A stretch of 64,000 nucleotides of DNA from Shinella daejeonensis (GTDB lineage Bacteria > Pseudomonadota > Alphaproteobacteria > Rhizobiales > Rhizobiaceae). Location: positions 1 through 64,000 of the forward strand of contig NZ_JAHWXY010000002.1 of NCBI RefSeq assembly GCF_024281235.1, given 5' to 3'. Position numbers and translations under genes: made by a program. Shown here in pieces: positions 7,993 to 17,225 of the stretch. The notes beneath the pieces are model-generated. The model was not told the DNA's origin, searched no databases, and saw only the letters and a list, made by a program, of their open reading frames with translations. Position 1 is the stretch's first letter, and each line of letters opens with the position of its first letter.

Positions 7993-8973
7993 ATGGAACA
8001 AGATATGGAACAGAAGAATGCAATGACCCTGATCCGGCAACCGGATCGCATGACCATCGGCTTCGAACTGCCGCTGGACAATGACTGGTCGCCTGCGGGT
8101 GAGGCCCGGCGGGCGGCGGACGGCCGTCGTTTCGGTGTGCCCGATCTCGGCGCGATGGGTGATCTGGTGCGCAAGGCGGACGCGCTCGGCTTCGCCGCCG
8201 TCTGGGCGCGCGACGTGCCGGTGTTCGACACGGTCAATTTCGGCGATGCGGGCTCGGTTCACGATGTCTTCACGCTGCTCGGCTATCTCGCCGCGATCAC
8301 GCGCCGTATCGCGCTCGGGACTGCCGCCGTGGTGCTGCCGCTGCGCCACCCGTTGATGGTCGCAAAGGCAGCGGCCTCGGCCGATGTGCTTTCGGGCGGC
8401 CGGCTGATCCTCGGCGTCGCTTCGGGCGACCGGCCGGTGGAATATCCCTTGCTGGGGCTGGATTTCGAGGCGCGCGGGCAGGACTTCCGCACCGCCGTCG
8501 ATTATCTGCGTGCGGCCTGGGAGCCCGGCGGATTACCGGTCGACGGCCAGCGGGTCCCGACGCTGGATCTGCTGCCCCGTCCGCTTCAGCACGAGATCCC
8601 GATGGTGGTGGCCGGACAGGCCCAGCAGAGCAACGAATGGCTGGCCAGCCGGATGGACGGGCGCTTCACCTATCCGATGGGGGCCGCGCGAACCGCGCAG
8701 GTGGCTGAGACATGGGCGGAGGCCACCGCGGGGCGGGGCGCCATTCTCAGCGCCTTCTTTCTCGATCTGCTCGCCGACGTCAACGCTCCGATGGAGCCCA
8801 TCCGGCTGGGTGCGCGGGGCGGACGCAATGCGATCATCGCCCACTTTCAGGCGCTTGCCGCAGCGAGCGTGGACCATGTCGCCGTCAACCTGCGTCAATC
8901 GGGCCGTCCGGTTGCCGAAGTGATGGACGAACTGGCGGCCGAAATCATGCCGCTGCTTGTCAAACATGGATAA
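7993..8973 (+). CDS. LLM class flavin-dependent oxidoreductase
   Basis: 326 residues of the luciferase-like monooxygenase superfamily (F420/FMN-dependent TIM barrel), specifically the subfamily with a conserved DAxxLGFAAVWARDVPVFD start. Other family marks are RIALGTAAVVLPLRHPL and GGRLILGVASGDRPVEYP. Several ATGs crowd the start (7993, 8005, 8023); I kept the first because GGAAC precedes the second and the choice cannot be settled. It lies 128 bp after the arginase-like gene across a hairpin, and converges with a paralog (8980-9915) that ends 6 bp away. Confidence 0.85.
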   Translation: MEQDMEQKNAMTLIRQPDRMTIGFELPLDNDWSPAGEARRAADGRRFGVPDLGAMGDLVRKADALGFAAVWARDVPVFDTVNFGDAGSVHDVFTLLGYLAAITRRIALGTAAVVLPLRHPLMVAKAAASADVLSGGRLILGVASGDRPVEYPLLGLDFEARGQDFRTAVDYLRAAWEPGGLPVDGQRVPTLDLLPRPLQHEIPMVVAGQAQQSNEWLASRMDGRFTYPMGAARTAQVAETWAEATAGRGAILSAFFLDLLADVNAPMEPIRLGARGGRNAIIAHFQALAAASVDHVAVNLRQSGRPVAEVMDELAAEIMPLLVKHG

Positions 8974-8979
8974 GCGGCT

Positions 8980-9915
8980 TCAGCCCAGAGCCGGCAGAAC
9001 GTCGCGGGCGATGATTTCGAGGTTTTCACGAGCCGGCATGCCATTCGGCACGATATTGAGAAGTGCGTGGTGGGTGCCGGCATCCCGCATGGAGCCCAGC
9101 ACATCGATCAGTTCCCGCGCGCCGAGGCGATAGCCGATGTCGATGCCTTCGGCCGGAGCCGCCGGGTCGTCGACAAGCTCGATGCGCAGCGCCACGCTGA
9201 AGCTGCGAAACCGGCCGCCGGCGGAACGCTCGACTGCCGTTCGCCAGAGCCCATGGCGGCCCTGTTGTATCCGGGGTGGGCGGTGATAGGTGACCCATCC
9301 GGGCGCGTTGCGCGCGATCCAGTCGAGGCTCTGGCCGCCGGAGCCGACGGCGAGCATGGGGATCAGGCTTTGCGCGGAGGGCCGAAGCTCGAAGGCGATC
9401 ACCGGATCGGGCGATGCCCGCACGATGCGTGACGGCCGTTCCAGCGCTGCGGCGAGTTCGGCCCAATGCGCGCGATGGAGGTCCTTGCGATTGTCGGAAT
9501 TTTCTCCGAAAGCCGCAAATTCCTCCCGCCGGTCGCCGGATCCGAGACCAAGCACGAACCGGCCCGGCGCCAGCCGGTCGAGCGAGATTGCAGCCTTGGC
9601 GATATGGAGCGGATGCCGGAGCGTCAGCACGGTTGCGGCGGTGCCGATCGTGATGTGCGAGGTCGCCGCGGCAATGGTTCCGAGCATGACGAAGGGGTCC
9701 GGGTGACCGAACGCTTCCGGATACCACGGCCCGTTCAGCGGAACATCGCGCACCCAGACAGCGGCAAAGCCGAGTTGCTCGGCAAGCGCTGCCAGTTCGA
9801 CCTGCTGGCGAAAGTCGATATCCTCGGCATCGGTCGTGCGGATCGGAAGCACAAGGCCGACCGACATCCGGCCTTCACGAAACAGATTGGCGCGACTTTC
9901 CGACCGGTGGGGCAT
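8980..9915 (-). CDS. LLM class flavin-dependent oxidoreductase (paralog)
   Basis: 311 residues, same subfamily as the convergent gene at 7993-8973: compare LAEQLGFAAVWVRDVPLNG, ITIGTAATVLTLRHPLHIAK and GRFVLGLGSGDRREEFAAFG. Two paralogs meeting tail to tail suggests divergence after an inverted duplication. It is preceded on the same strand by the CMD-like gene (56 bp) and could share its transcript. Substrate unknown; neighbours suggest oxidative turnover of a small aromatic or nitrogen compound. Confidence 0.85.
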   Translation of the reverse strand: MPHRSESRANLFREGRMSVGLVLPIRTTDAEDIDFRQQVELAALAEQLGFAAVWVRDVPLNGPWYPEAFGHPDPFVMLGTIAAATSHITIGTAATVLTLRHPLHIAKAAISLDRLAPGRFVLGLGSGDRREEFAAFGENSDNRKDLHRAHWAELAAALERPSRIVRASPDPVIAFELRPSAQSLIPMLAVGSGGQSLDWIARNAPGWVTYHRPPRIQQGRHGLWRTAVERSAGGRFRSFSVALRIELVDDPAAPAEGIDIGYRLGARELIDVLGSMRDAGTHHALLNIVPNGMPARENLEIIARDVLPALG

Positions 9916-9971
9916 GGGCGATCTCTTTCCTGATCTGGAACGGCGCGCGCCTCAAGGCAGGCCCGTCCGCG

Positions 9972-10352
9972 CTAGCTCGCGGCCCGCTCGTCAAGAATCT
10001 TGCGGGCGCTCCGGAAACATTCGAGCGCCAGCGGCACGCCGCCGTAAATACCCACGGCGTGGATGATGGCACGGATCTCGTCCTTCGTTACGCCATTGTT
10101 CAATGCGCCCCGGCAATGGGTCTCCCATTCGTGCATTCTTCCGAGTGCGCCCAGCATGGCGAGATTCAGCATCGATCGTGTTTTGGGCGATAGCGTTTCA
10201 TCTCCCCATCCGAAACCCCAGCACCATGCCGTCATCGCTTCCTGGAAGGGGCGCGTGAAATCATCCGCCGCTGCAAGGTTTTGTTCCACGTAGTCGGCGC
10301 CAAGGGTAGCCTTGCGTTTGGCAAGTCCCTTATCGAACAGTTCCTTATCCAT
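9972..10352 (-). CDS. Carboxymuconolactone decarboxylase family protein
   Basis: A small (126-residue) all-helical CMD-family protein, the size of PcaC. The sequence MDKELFDKGLAKRKATLGAD at the start and LNLAMLGALGRMHEWETHCR plus DEIRAIIHAVGIYGGVP at the centre match 4-carboxymuconolactone decarboxylases and close relatives. The typical peroxidase-type CxxC is absent, so a decarboxylase-like role is likelier than AhpD-type. The start at 10352 is chosen because GAGGGAC precedes it; a longer frame to 10394 lacks such a site. No other protocatechuate genes are nearby. Confidence 0.85.
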   Translation of the reverse strand: MDKELFDKGLAKRKATLGADYVEQNLAAADDFTRPFQEAMTAWCWGFGWGDETLSPKTRSMLNLAMLGALGRMHEWETHCRGALNNGVTKDEIRAIIHAVGIYGGVPLALECFRSARKILDERAAS

Positions 10353-10471
10353 TTGGTGTCCCTCTGCGATTTGGAAAATACCGGCCGAGGTCATGATCGG
10401 CGCAGCGGGATCATCGAGATTCCGACGATCCCGCCCGGTTCCCTTGTATCATGGCGCAGCGCGACGATCGT

Positions 10472-10849
10472 TCATTGTCGCGCAGTTTCGCGCGTCACCC
10501 CCGTCGCCCAGGCAAACCCCACGACGGCTCCCTTGACGTAGGGCATCATCGCCAATGTCATCAGGCTGGCGAGTAACGTCCATATCCCCAAATTCAACCA
10601 CATCGACGGAACCCATGTCTCATAGGACAGGACCCCGAGCGGCACGATCACATGTCCGACGATGACGATGGTCAGATAGGGCGGAGCGTCGTCGGACGGA
10701 TAGCGGGTGTTGTCGGCCCCGCAGGATTCACAGGGTTCGGCGATCTTCAGGAAACGTCCGAACAGTCGCCCCTGTCTGCACTCCGGGCAACGCAGCCTCA
10801 GGCCCCGACGGATGCCGAGGCCGATCTTTGAAGGTTCGTGATTTGCCAT
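10472..10849 (-). CDS. DUF983 family membrane protein
   Basis: 125 residues. The N-terminal part has the family zinc ribbon: CPECRQGRLF and CESCGAD. Two transmembrane helices follow (TIVIVGHVIVPLGVL and LNLGIWTLLASLMTLAMMPYVK). DUF983 proteins are common in alphaproteobacteria and often lie near cytochrome oxidase genes, which fits the ccoN operon starting ~800 bp away in the other direction; their function is not established. The start at 10849 is supported by AGGAAC. Confidence 0.85.
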   Translation of the reverse strand: MANHEPSKIGLGIRRGLRLRCPECRQGRLFGRFLKIAEPCESCGADNTRYPSDDAPPYLTIVIVGHVIVPLGVLSYETWVPSMWLNLGIWTLLASLMTLAMMPYVKGAVVGFAWATGVTRETARQ

Positions 10850-11673
10850 TTCCGGTTCCTCTCGCGGAGAATCGCCATACAAAAATGCTCTATACGCATA
10901 CAGATGCACATGCAATTGATCGTAATATAAGAAGTGTATGGCTCTCACACAAGATGAAAATTCGAGCCTGAAGCGGCTATGGGCCTCACGCGGTCGACCG
11001 CCCGCCGCGCGCTCGACAACGCCCCCGCCGCGCGCACCGCAGAGGCCAGCGGCATGGACCTCCTGCAGGGTGCCGCCTCATAGGTTCCGCGACGCGGGGG
11101 AGTGTGATGATATCCATACATTCAGGGAATATGCATGGTGAAATTCCATGCGCCACAGGAATTGCAGTGGCCGGCATGGTCTACAAAAATGCTGAGGCCA
11201 CGATCGATCCGCCGGTCCTGAGGCGTTGTCTTGAGGCGACGGCTGACGCAACTCTTCCGCCGCAGGCTGGAAAGGAGCCGGGGGGGGCGCGGTGCGTTCC
11301 ATCTTGACAGACGGCGGTGAATCGTATCCCGGCAAGCTGTTACGCGGATTGCCCCGCTGTCGCCCGTCCCGTCCCGCTTTCCGTTCGGGCGCTCCCCATC
11401 GCATGCTTGTGCCTGATGCCGGCGAACGCCTGTTTCAGACATTATTGCAGCCATACATTATGTCGCATTGTACGTGTGTTTGGTGGGTGATAAACGGGCC
11501 GTTCTGCGGCTGCGAAGTTCGCGACGTCGGCTGTGACAGCAGGCGCGTCGCTCGTGTCGTGGCGGGTCCGATTTTCGCAATCGTCGCTTGACAGGAACTC
11601 GCGGGTTCGCTGCAAATGGAATGCGCATCGGCTCAGGTTGGGGGCCGTTTATTATGACGAGGGAAACCAGTTC
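10850..11673. other. Long intergenic region before ccoN
   Basis: 824 bases between the divergent DUF983 and ccoN genes with no convincing gene. A 34-codon frame (10979-11083, MGLTRSTARRALDNAPAART…) has coding-like composition and could be the tail of a lost gene. I see no full FNR/FixK box (TTGAT-N4-ATCAA); the nearest is TTGATCGTAATATA at 10917, matching only the left half well. TTGACAGG at 11588 could be a -35 element, but no good -10 follows. Confidence 0.4.
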
Positions 11674-13296
11674 ATGACGTACGGAAGAGAGATCGGCCTC
11701 TCAGCGCTGCTGAGTTTCATGGCTCTCCTGGGGGCGGGATTCGCGGTTGACGAACCGTTCCGGCAGCATATGTGGATCACGTTCTTCGTGCTTGCGGCTT
11801 TCACTGTCCTTTTGCTGAAGAAGACCAGCTTCGAGCCTGCAAAACCGGTGGATCCTTCGAGCTATCTCGATGGCCCGATCCGCTACGGCGTCATCGCCAC
11901 GGTGTTCTGGGGCGTTGTCGGCTTCCTCGCTGGCGTGGCCATTGCCGCGCAGCTTGCCTTTCCCGATCTCAATCTTGAGCCGTGGCTCAATTTCGGCCGC
12001 CTGCGCCCCCTGCATACGTCGGGCGTGGTGTTCGCTTTCGGCGGCAATATCCTGATCGCCAGTTCCTTCTATGTCGTGCAGCGCACCTGTCGCGCCCGCC
12101 TGTTCGGCGGAAATCTCGCCTGGTTCGTGTTCTGGGGCTATCAGCTCTTCATCGTCATGGCCGCGACCGGCTATCTGCTCGGCATCACCCAGAGCCGCGA
12201 ATATGCGGAGCCGGAATGGTATGTCGACATCTGGCTGACGATCGTCTGGGTCGCCTATCTGGCCGTCTTCATGGGGACCGTGCTGCGGCGCAAGGAGCCG
12301 CATATCTACGTCGCCAACTGGTTCTACATGTCCTTCATCATCACCATCGCGATGCTGCATGTGATCAACAACCTGGCCATCCCGGTGTCGATCGTCGGCT
12401 CGAAGAGCTACTCCGCCTTTGCCGGCGTGCAGGATGCCGTTACGCAGTGGTGGTACGGGCACAATGCGGTGGCGTTCTTCCTGACGATCCCCTTCCTCGC
12501 CATGATGTATTATTTCGTGCCGAAGCAGGTGAACCGGCCGGTTTACTCCTATCGCCTCTCCATCGTCCACTTCTGGTCGATCATCTTCCTCTACATCTGG
12601 GCTGGCCCGCATCACCTGCACTACACGGCCGTGCCCGATTGGGCGCAGACGCTCGGCATGGTGTTTTCCATCATGCTGTGGATGCCGTCCTGGGGCGGCA
12701 TGATCAACGGCCTGATGACGCTTTCCGGCGCCTGGGACAAGATCCGTACCGACCCGATCGTGCGCCTGATGGTGACCGCCATCGCCTTCTACGGCATGGC
12801 CACCTTCGAAGGCCCGATGCTGTCGATCAAGGCGGTCAACTCGCTCTCCCACTATACCGACTGGACCATCGCGCATGTCCACGCCGGCGCTCTGGGCTGG
12901 AACGGCATGATCTCGTTTGCCGCCGTCTACTACCTGGCGCCGAGATTGTGGGGCCGCGAGCGGCTCTATTCCATTCGCATGGTCAACTGGCACTTCTGGC
13001 TGGCGACGGTCGGCATCGTGCTCTACGCATCGTCCATGTGGGTGTCCGGCATCATGCAGGGTCTGATGTGGCGCGAATACGACGAGCAGGGCTTCCTGGT
13101 CTACTCCTTCGCTGAAACCGTGGCGGCCATGTTCCCCTATTACGTGATGCGTGTGAGCGGCGGAGTGTTCTATCTCGTCGGCGGCCTCCTGATGGCATGG
13201 AACGTCTATCAGACCATCCGTGGCCGAATGCGCGATGAAGTGCCCATGGGCGGTGCGTTGCCGGCGAATGCCGCCACGGCCCAGCCTGCCGAATAG
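11674..13296 (+). CDS. ccoN: cbb3-type cytochrome c oxidase subunit I
   Basis: The 540-residue catalytic subunit of the high-affinity cbb3 oxidase. It reduces O2 to water at a heme b3-CuB site in the inner membrane and pumps protons at low oxygen. The ligand histidines are in place: [29 protein letters not shown] (HNAV for CuB), [13 protein letters not shown], and [14 protein letters not shown] for the two hemes. About 12 transmembrane helices are evident. Start ATG 11674 has GAGGGAA upstream; the frame stays open further 5' but without family similarity. First gene of ccoNOQP. Confidence 0.97.
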   Translation: MTYGREIGLSALLSFMALLGAGFAVDEPFRQHMWITFFVLAAFTVLLLKKTSFEPAKPVDPSSYLDGPIRYGVIATVFWGVVGFLAGVAIAAQLAFPDLNLEPWLNFGRLRPLHTSGVVFAFGGNILIASSFYVVQRTCRARLFGGNLAWFVFWGYQLFIVMAATGYLLGITQSREYAEPEWYVDIWLTIVWVAYLAVFMGTVLRRKEPHIYVANWFYMSFIITIAMLHVINNLAIPVSIVGSKSYSAFAGVQDAVTQWWYGHNAVAFFLTIPFLAMMYYFVPKQVNRPVYSYRLSIVHFWSIIFLYIWAGPHHLHYTAVPDWAQTLGMVFSIMLWMPSWGGMINGLMTLSGAWDKIRTDPIVRLMVTAIAFYGMATFEGPMLSIKAVNSLSHYTDWTIAHVHAGALGWNGMISFAAVYYLAPRLWGRERLYSIRMVNWHFWLATVGIVLYASSMWVSGIMQGLMWREYDEQGFLVYSFAETVAAMFPYYVMRVSGGVFYLVGGLLMAWNVYQTIRGRMRDEVPMGGALPANAATAQPAE

Positions 13297-13307
13297 GAGT
13301 GCGATCC

Positions 13308-14039
13308 ATGTCATTGCTCAAGAAACACTCCACGCTCGAAAAGAATGCGACGTTGTTGTTGCTTGCCTCTCTCGCCGTCGTCACGGTGGGCGGCATCGTC
13401 GAGATCGTGCCGCTTTTCTATTTGCAGAACACGATCGAGAAGGTCGAAGGGATGCGGCCCTACACGCCGCTCGAGCTTGCCGGGCGCGATATCTACATCC
13501 GTGAGGGTTGCTACGCCTGTCACAGCCAGATGATCCGCCCGTTCCGCGACGAGGTCGAGCGTTACGGCCATTACAGCCTTGCGGCGGAATCGATGTACGA
13601 TCATTCCTTCCAGTGGGGATCGAAGCGCACCGGTCCCGACCTCGCGCGCGTCGGCGACCGCTATTCGAACGAATGGCATGTGCAGCACATGATCGAGCCG
13701 CGCTCCGTCGTGCCGGAATCGGTGATGCCGAGCTATGCCTTCCTCATGGACAAACCGGTCAGCGTGAAAGGATTCTCGACCCATCTTGTCGCCAACCGCC
13801 GGGTGGGCGTTCCCTATACGGACGACATGATCGCCAACGCGGAAGCGGATTTGAGGGCGCAGGCCGATCCGGACGCCGATACCAGCGGGCTGGAGGAACG
13901 CTATCCGAAGGCCAAGGTTGCGGATTTCGACGGCAACCGGCAGGCGTTGACGGAAATGGACGCGCTGATTGCCTATCTCCAGGTGCTTGGAACGCTGGTC
14001 GATTTCTCGACCTATGACGAAGCCGCCGGTTATCGCTGA
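13308..14039 (+). CDS. ccoO: cbb3-type oxidase monoheme subunit
   Basis: 243 residues: one N-terminal membrane anchor ([20 protein letters not shown]) and a periplasmic cytochrome c domain with the heme motif GCYACHSQM. The sixth ligand is in [10 protein letters not shown]. It receives electrons from CcoP and passes them to CcoN. ATG 13308 lies behind AGGAGTG, 11 bases after ccoN. Confidence 0.97.
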   Translation: MSLLKKHSTLEKNATLLLLASLAVVTVGGIVEIVPLFYLQNTIEKVEGMRPYTPLELAGRDIYIREGCYACHSQMIRPFRDEVERYGHYSLAAESMYDHSFQWGSKRTGPDLARVGDRYSNEWHVQHMIEPRSVVPESVMPSYAFLMDKPVSVKGFSTHLVANRRVGVPYTDDMIANAEADLRAQADPDADTSGLEERYPKAKVADFDGNRQALTEMDALIAYLQVLGTLVDFSTYDEAAGYR

Positions 14040-14050
14040 GGAGAAACGGA

Positions 14051-14203
14051 ATGGAAACCTACACCTTCTTGCGGCTCTTTGCGGACAGCTGGGGCTTGCT
14101 GGGCATGACCCTGTTCTTCATCGGAGCCGTGATATTCGCCTTCCGTCCCGGCAGCCGCGCCAAGGCGGAGGACGCCGCTCACATTCCTTTCAAGGACGAC
14201 TGA
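14051..14203 (+). CDS. ccoQ: cbb3-type oxidase small subunit
   Basis: A 50-residue single-span membrane protein (METYTFLRLFADSWGLLGMT then LFFIGAVIFAFRPGS). CcoQ stabilises the CcoP-CcoNO contact. It is in the invariable place between ccoO and ccoP, 11 bases after ccoO and 1 base before ccoP, with GAGGAGAAACGGA as ribosome site. The tail HIPFKDD is typical. Confidence 0.93.
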   Translation: METYTFLRLFADSWGLLGMTLFFIGAVIFAFRPGSRAKAEDAAHIPFKDD

Positions 14204-14204
14204 C

Positions 14205-15074
14205 ATGAGCGACAAGCAGATCGACGAGGTAACCGGCGTTTCCACCACCGGCCATGAATGGGACGGAATCAGGGAACTCGACAATCCGATGCCACGCTGG
14301 TGGCTCATCACCTGGTATGTGACGATCGCATGGTCCGTGGCCTATATGATCGCCTATCCGGCGTGGCCCTTGATCACCACGGCGACGTCGGGCCTGCTCG
14401 GGTATTCCAGCCGCGCCGAAATACGCGCGGAACTGGATGCCGCGGAACTCGCCAGAGCCGACTATGTGGCGGCCGTCGCTGCCCGGAGCGTCGAGGAAAT
14501 CCTTGCCGACGACCGGTTGCGTACATTCGCCGCGTCAGCGGGCGCCGCGGCATTCCGGGTCAATTGCGTGCAGTGTCATGGCTCCGGCGCTCAAGGGTCG
14601 CCCGGCTATCCCAATCTGAACGATGACGACTGGCTGTGGGGCGGCAGTCCCGAGGACATCCGCGCAAGCATTGCTCACGGCATTCGCTTTGCCGAAGATC
14701 CGGATACGAGATACTCGGAAATGCCGGCCTTCGCCGACATCCTCCAGCGCAACGAGATCGCGCAGGTAGCCTCGTTCGTAGCGACGTTTGCGGATACGGC
14801 CGGCAATGCGAGCAGTGAGGACATCGCTGCCGGCCGCGAGGTTTTCGCGCAGAATTGCGCCTCCTGCCACGGTGAGGACGCCAAGGGCGACCGCGAGTTT
14901 GGCGCACCCGACCTGACAGACGCCATCTGGTTCTATGGATCGACGCCATCGGAGATCGCCGCACAGGTCCGCGCGCCGAGACACGGCGTCATGCCCGCCT
15001 GGGGGGCTCGCCTCGGCGACACCACCGTCAAGGAACTGACGGTCTACGTCCACTCGCTTGGAGGCGGCGAATAG
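14205..15074 (+). CDS. ccoP: cbb3-type oxidase diheme subunit
   Basis: 289 residues. An N-terminal helix (WWLITWYVTIAWSVAYMIAY) anchors two cytochrome c domains with heme motifs CVQCHGSG and CASCHGED. The conserved DGIRELDNPMPRWW start is present. It accepts electrons from c-type cytochromes and is the entry point of the oxidase. Confidence 0.97.
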   Translation: MSDKQIDEVTGVSTTGHEWDGIRELDNPMPRWWLITWYVTIAWSVAYMIAYPAWPLITTATSGLLGYSSRAEIRAELDAAELARADYVAAVAARSVEEILADDRLRTFAASAGAAAFRVNCVQCHGSGAQGSPGYPNLNDDDWLWGGSPEDIRASIAHGIRFAEDPDTRYSEMPAFADILQRNEIAQVASFVATFADTAGNASSEDIAAGREVFAQNCASCHGEDAKGDREFGAPDLTDAIWFYGSTPSEIAAQVRAPRHGVMPAWGARLGDTTVKELTVYVHSLGGGE

Positions 15075-15174
15075 ACAGGGAGCCGCGTGGGTTCTGACAC
15101 AACGGCGTGCTGGGAGGGGCACGGCCTGGCGTTCGGTTTCGACGCCGCCTGGGAAAACGACAGGAGAAGTGGAA

Positions 15175-16734
15175 ATGCTCGACACGTCGGAAATCGAGAC
15201 ATTTGACGCAACGGCGGTGAATTCGGCCCGGACGCGCCAGTCGCTTTACGCAGCCCGCAAGAAGATCTTCCCCAAAAGGGCCTCGGGCCAGTTCCGGCGT
15301 TTCAAGTGGCTGGTGATGCTGGTCACGCTCGGCATCTACTACATCACGCCCTGGGTGCGCTGGGACCGAGGCCCTTACGCCCCTGACCAGGCGGTGCTCG
15401 TCGATCTCGCCAACCGCCGGTTCTATTTCTTCTTCATCGAGATCTGGCCGCAGGAGTTCTATTTCGTGGCCGGCCTGCTCATCATGGCGGGCTTCGGGCT
15501 CTTCCTGGTGACATCGACCGTCGGACGCGCCTGGTGCGGCTATACCTGTCCCCAAACCGTTTGGGTCGATCTGTTCCTCGTGGTCGAGCGCGCCATCGAA
15601 GGCGACCGCAATGCCCGCATCAAGCTGGATGCCGCGCCATGGTCGTTCGACAAATTGACCAAGAGGGTATCCAAGCACGCAATCTGGCTCGCCATAGCAG
15701 TGGCGACCGGCGGGGCGTGGATCTTCTATTTCGCCGACGCGCCGTCATTGCTGCGCGATCTCTTCACCGGGCACGCCGCATCGGTCGCCTATATGACGGT
15801 CGCGGTGCTGACCGGCACCACCTATGTGTTCGGCGGACTGATGCGCGAGCAGGTGTGCACCTATATGTGTCCCTGGCCGCGCATTCAGGCGGCGATGCTC
15901 GACGAGAATTCGCTCACCGTCACCTATAACGACTGGCGGGGCGAACCGCGCAACCGCGGCGCCAAGAAAGCAGCGGCCGCGGGGCAGTCGGTTGGCGATT
16001 GTGTCGATTGCAATGCATGCGTGGCGGTCTGTCCGATGGGCATCGACATCCGCGATGGACAGCAGCTGGAATGCATCACCTGCGCGCTGTGCATCGACGC
16101 CTGTGACAGCGTCATGGACAAGATCGGCAAGGATCGCGGCCTCATCGCCTATGCGACACTGGCTGAATACGAGTCCAACATGGCGCTGGCGACGGCCGGC
16201 GGCACATCGGCCATCGATCCGAAAAAGGTTCGCGACGATAACGGCAAGCTGTCGGACAAGGTCGTCACCTTCCACTGGAAGAAGCTTCTGAGGCCGCGGG
16301 CGGTGATCTATTTCGCGGCATGGTCGCTCGTAGGGCTGGCTCTGGTCTATGCGCTGATGACGCGCGACCGCCTCCAGGTGAATGTCCTGGCGGATCGCAA
16401 CCCGCAATTCGTCGTCCTGTCGGACGGATCGATCCGTAACGGTTACACGGTCAAGCTGCTCAATATGATCCCCGAGCCGCGGACCATCACCGTCAGTCTG
16501 GACGGCCTTCCCGGCGCCGAGTTAAGCGTCGTGGGCATGGACCAGACGACGGCGCGCTCCTTTGAGGTCGAGGCCGATCCCGATCAGCTCACAACGCTAA
16601 AGGTCTTCGTACGCCAGCCGCGTGCGGATGTGGCCGGCCAGACGCAGCATTTCACCTTTATCGTGGAAGACAAGGCGGGCACCGAAAGCGATCGCTACGA
16701 TGCCACCTTCGATGCACCGGAGACGCGCCGATGA
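15175..16734 (+). CDS. ccoG: Cytochrome cbb3 maturation iron-sulfur protein (FixG)
   Basis: 519 residues. A membrane protein with a C-terminal Ig-like domain, involved in copper reduction for cbb3 assembly. Cysteine clusters are CGYTCPQTVW, CTYMCPWPR, and two 4Fe-4S ferredoxin motifs, CVDCNACVAVCPMGID and CITCALCIDACD. Start ATG 15175 has AGGAGAAG; a longer open frame begins at 15058 but its first 39 codons read from the ccoP tail in another frame. It overlaps ccoH by 4 bases. Confidence 0.95.
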   Translation: MLDTSEIETFDATAVNSARTRQSLYAARKKIFPKRASGQFRRFKWLVMLVTLGIYYITPWVRWDRGPYAPDQAVLVDLANRRFYFFFIEIWPQEFYFVAGLLIMAGFGLFLVTSTVGRAWCGYTCPQTVWVDLFLVVERAIEGDRNARIKLDAAPWSFDKLTKRVSKHAIWLAIAVATGGAWIFYFADAPSLLRDLFTGHAASVAYMTVAVLTGTTYVFGGLMREQVCTYMCPWPRIQAAMLDENSLTVTYNDWRGEPRNRGAKKAAAAGQSVGDCVDCNACVAVCPMGIDIRDGQQLECITCALCIDACDSVMDKIGKDRGLIAYATLAEYESNMALATAGGTSAIDPKKVRDDNGKLSDKVVTFHWKKLLRPRAVIYFAAWSLVGLALVYALMTRDRLQVNVLADRNPQFVVLSDGSIRNGYTVKLLNMIPEPRTITVSLDGLPGAELSVVGMDQTTARSFEVEADPDQLTTLKVFVRQPRADVAGQTQHFTFIVEDKAGTESDRYDATFDAPETRR

Positions 16735-17225
16735 AAAGCCAGGCTAAAAAGGGCCAGTTTACCGGCTGGCATATGCTGGCGATCATGGTCGCATTTTTCT
16801 CGGTCATCATCGTCGTGAACCTGACGATGGCTTTCTTCGCCCGCTCGAGTTGGACCGGAATGGTCGTCGGCAATACCCATATCGCAAGCCGGCAGTTCAA
16901 CGAAAAGGCGGCAGAGGGCCGAGCCCAGATGGCGCTTGGCTGGAAGCCGGAACTCACGATAGTGGACGGCAAGGTCCATTACCGGCTGGTCGACAGCATC
17001 GGCAACGTGATGGCGGCAACGCGCGTGACGGCGAGCTTCCGCCGGCCCACGCACGCCTCCGAGGATCAGGAGGTGGTATTGACACGCCAGCCGGATGCTT
17101 CCTTTTCCGGATCGGTGGAGCTGCGCGACGGCCTGTGGATCGTCGAGGTGGATAGCGAGGCCGGCCTTGCCCATCCCTATCGGGATACGCGACGGCTGAC
17201 CTTTCGCAACGGAACGATCCAATGA
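16731..17225 (+). CDS. ccoH: FixH family protein
   Basis: 164 residues. A single N-terminal membrane helix (WHMLAIMVAFFSVIIVVNLT) and a periplasmic FixH domain starting with MAFFARSSWTGMVVGN. It is needed for cbb3 assembly. ATGA overlaps at both ends couple it to ccoG and ccoI. Confidence 0.94.
   Translation: MKSQAKKGQFTGWHMLAIMVAFFSVIIVVNLTMAFFARSSWTGMVVGNTHIASRQFNEKAAEGRAQMALGWKPELTIVDGKVHYRLVDSIGNVMAATRVTASFRRPTHASEDQEVVLTRQPDASFSGSVELRDGLWIVEVDSEAGLAHPYRDTRRLTFRNGTIQ

Noticed and set aside
10915-10930. Possible FNR/FixK box (TTGAT-N4-ATATA) upstream of ccoN
   Set aside because: Only the left half fits and it is ~750 bp from ccoN, closer to the DUF983 gene.
10979-11083. 34-codon frame with coding-like composition
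   Set aside because: Weak ribosome site, no family recognised; mentioned only in the intergenic entry.
11701-13314. 537-codon minus-strand frame
   Set aside because: Antisense to ccoN; composition is that of a reverse-frame artefact.
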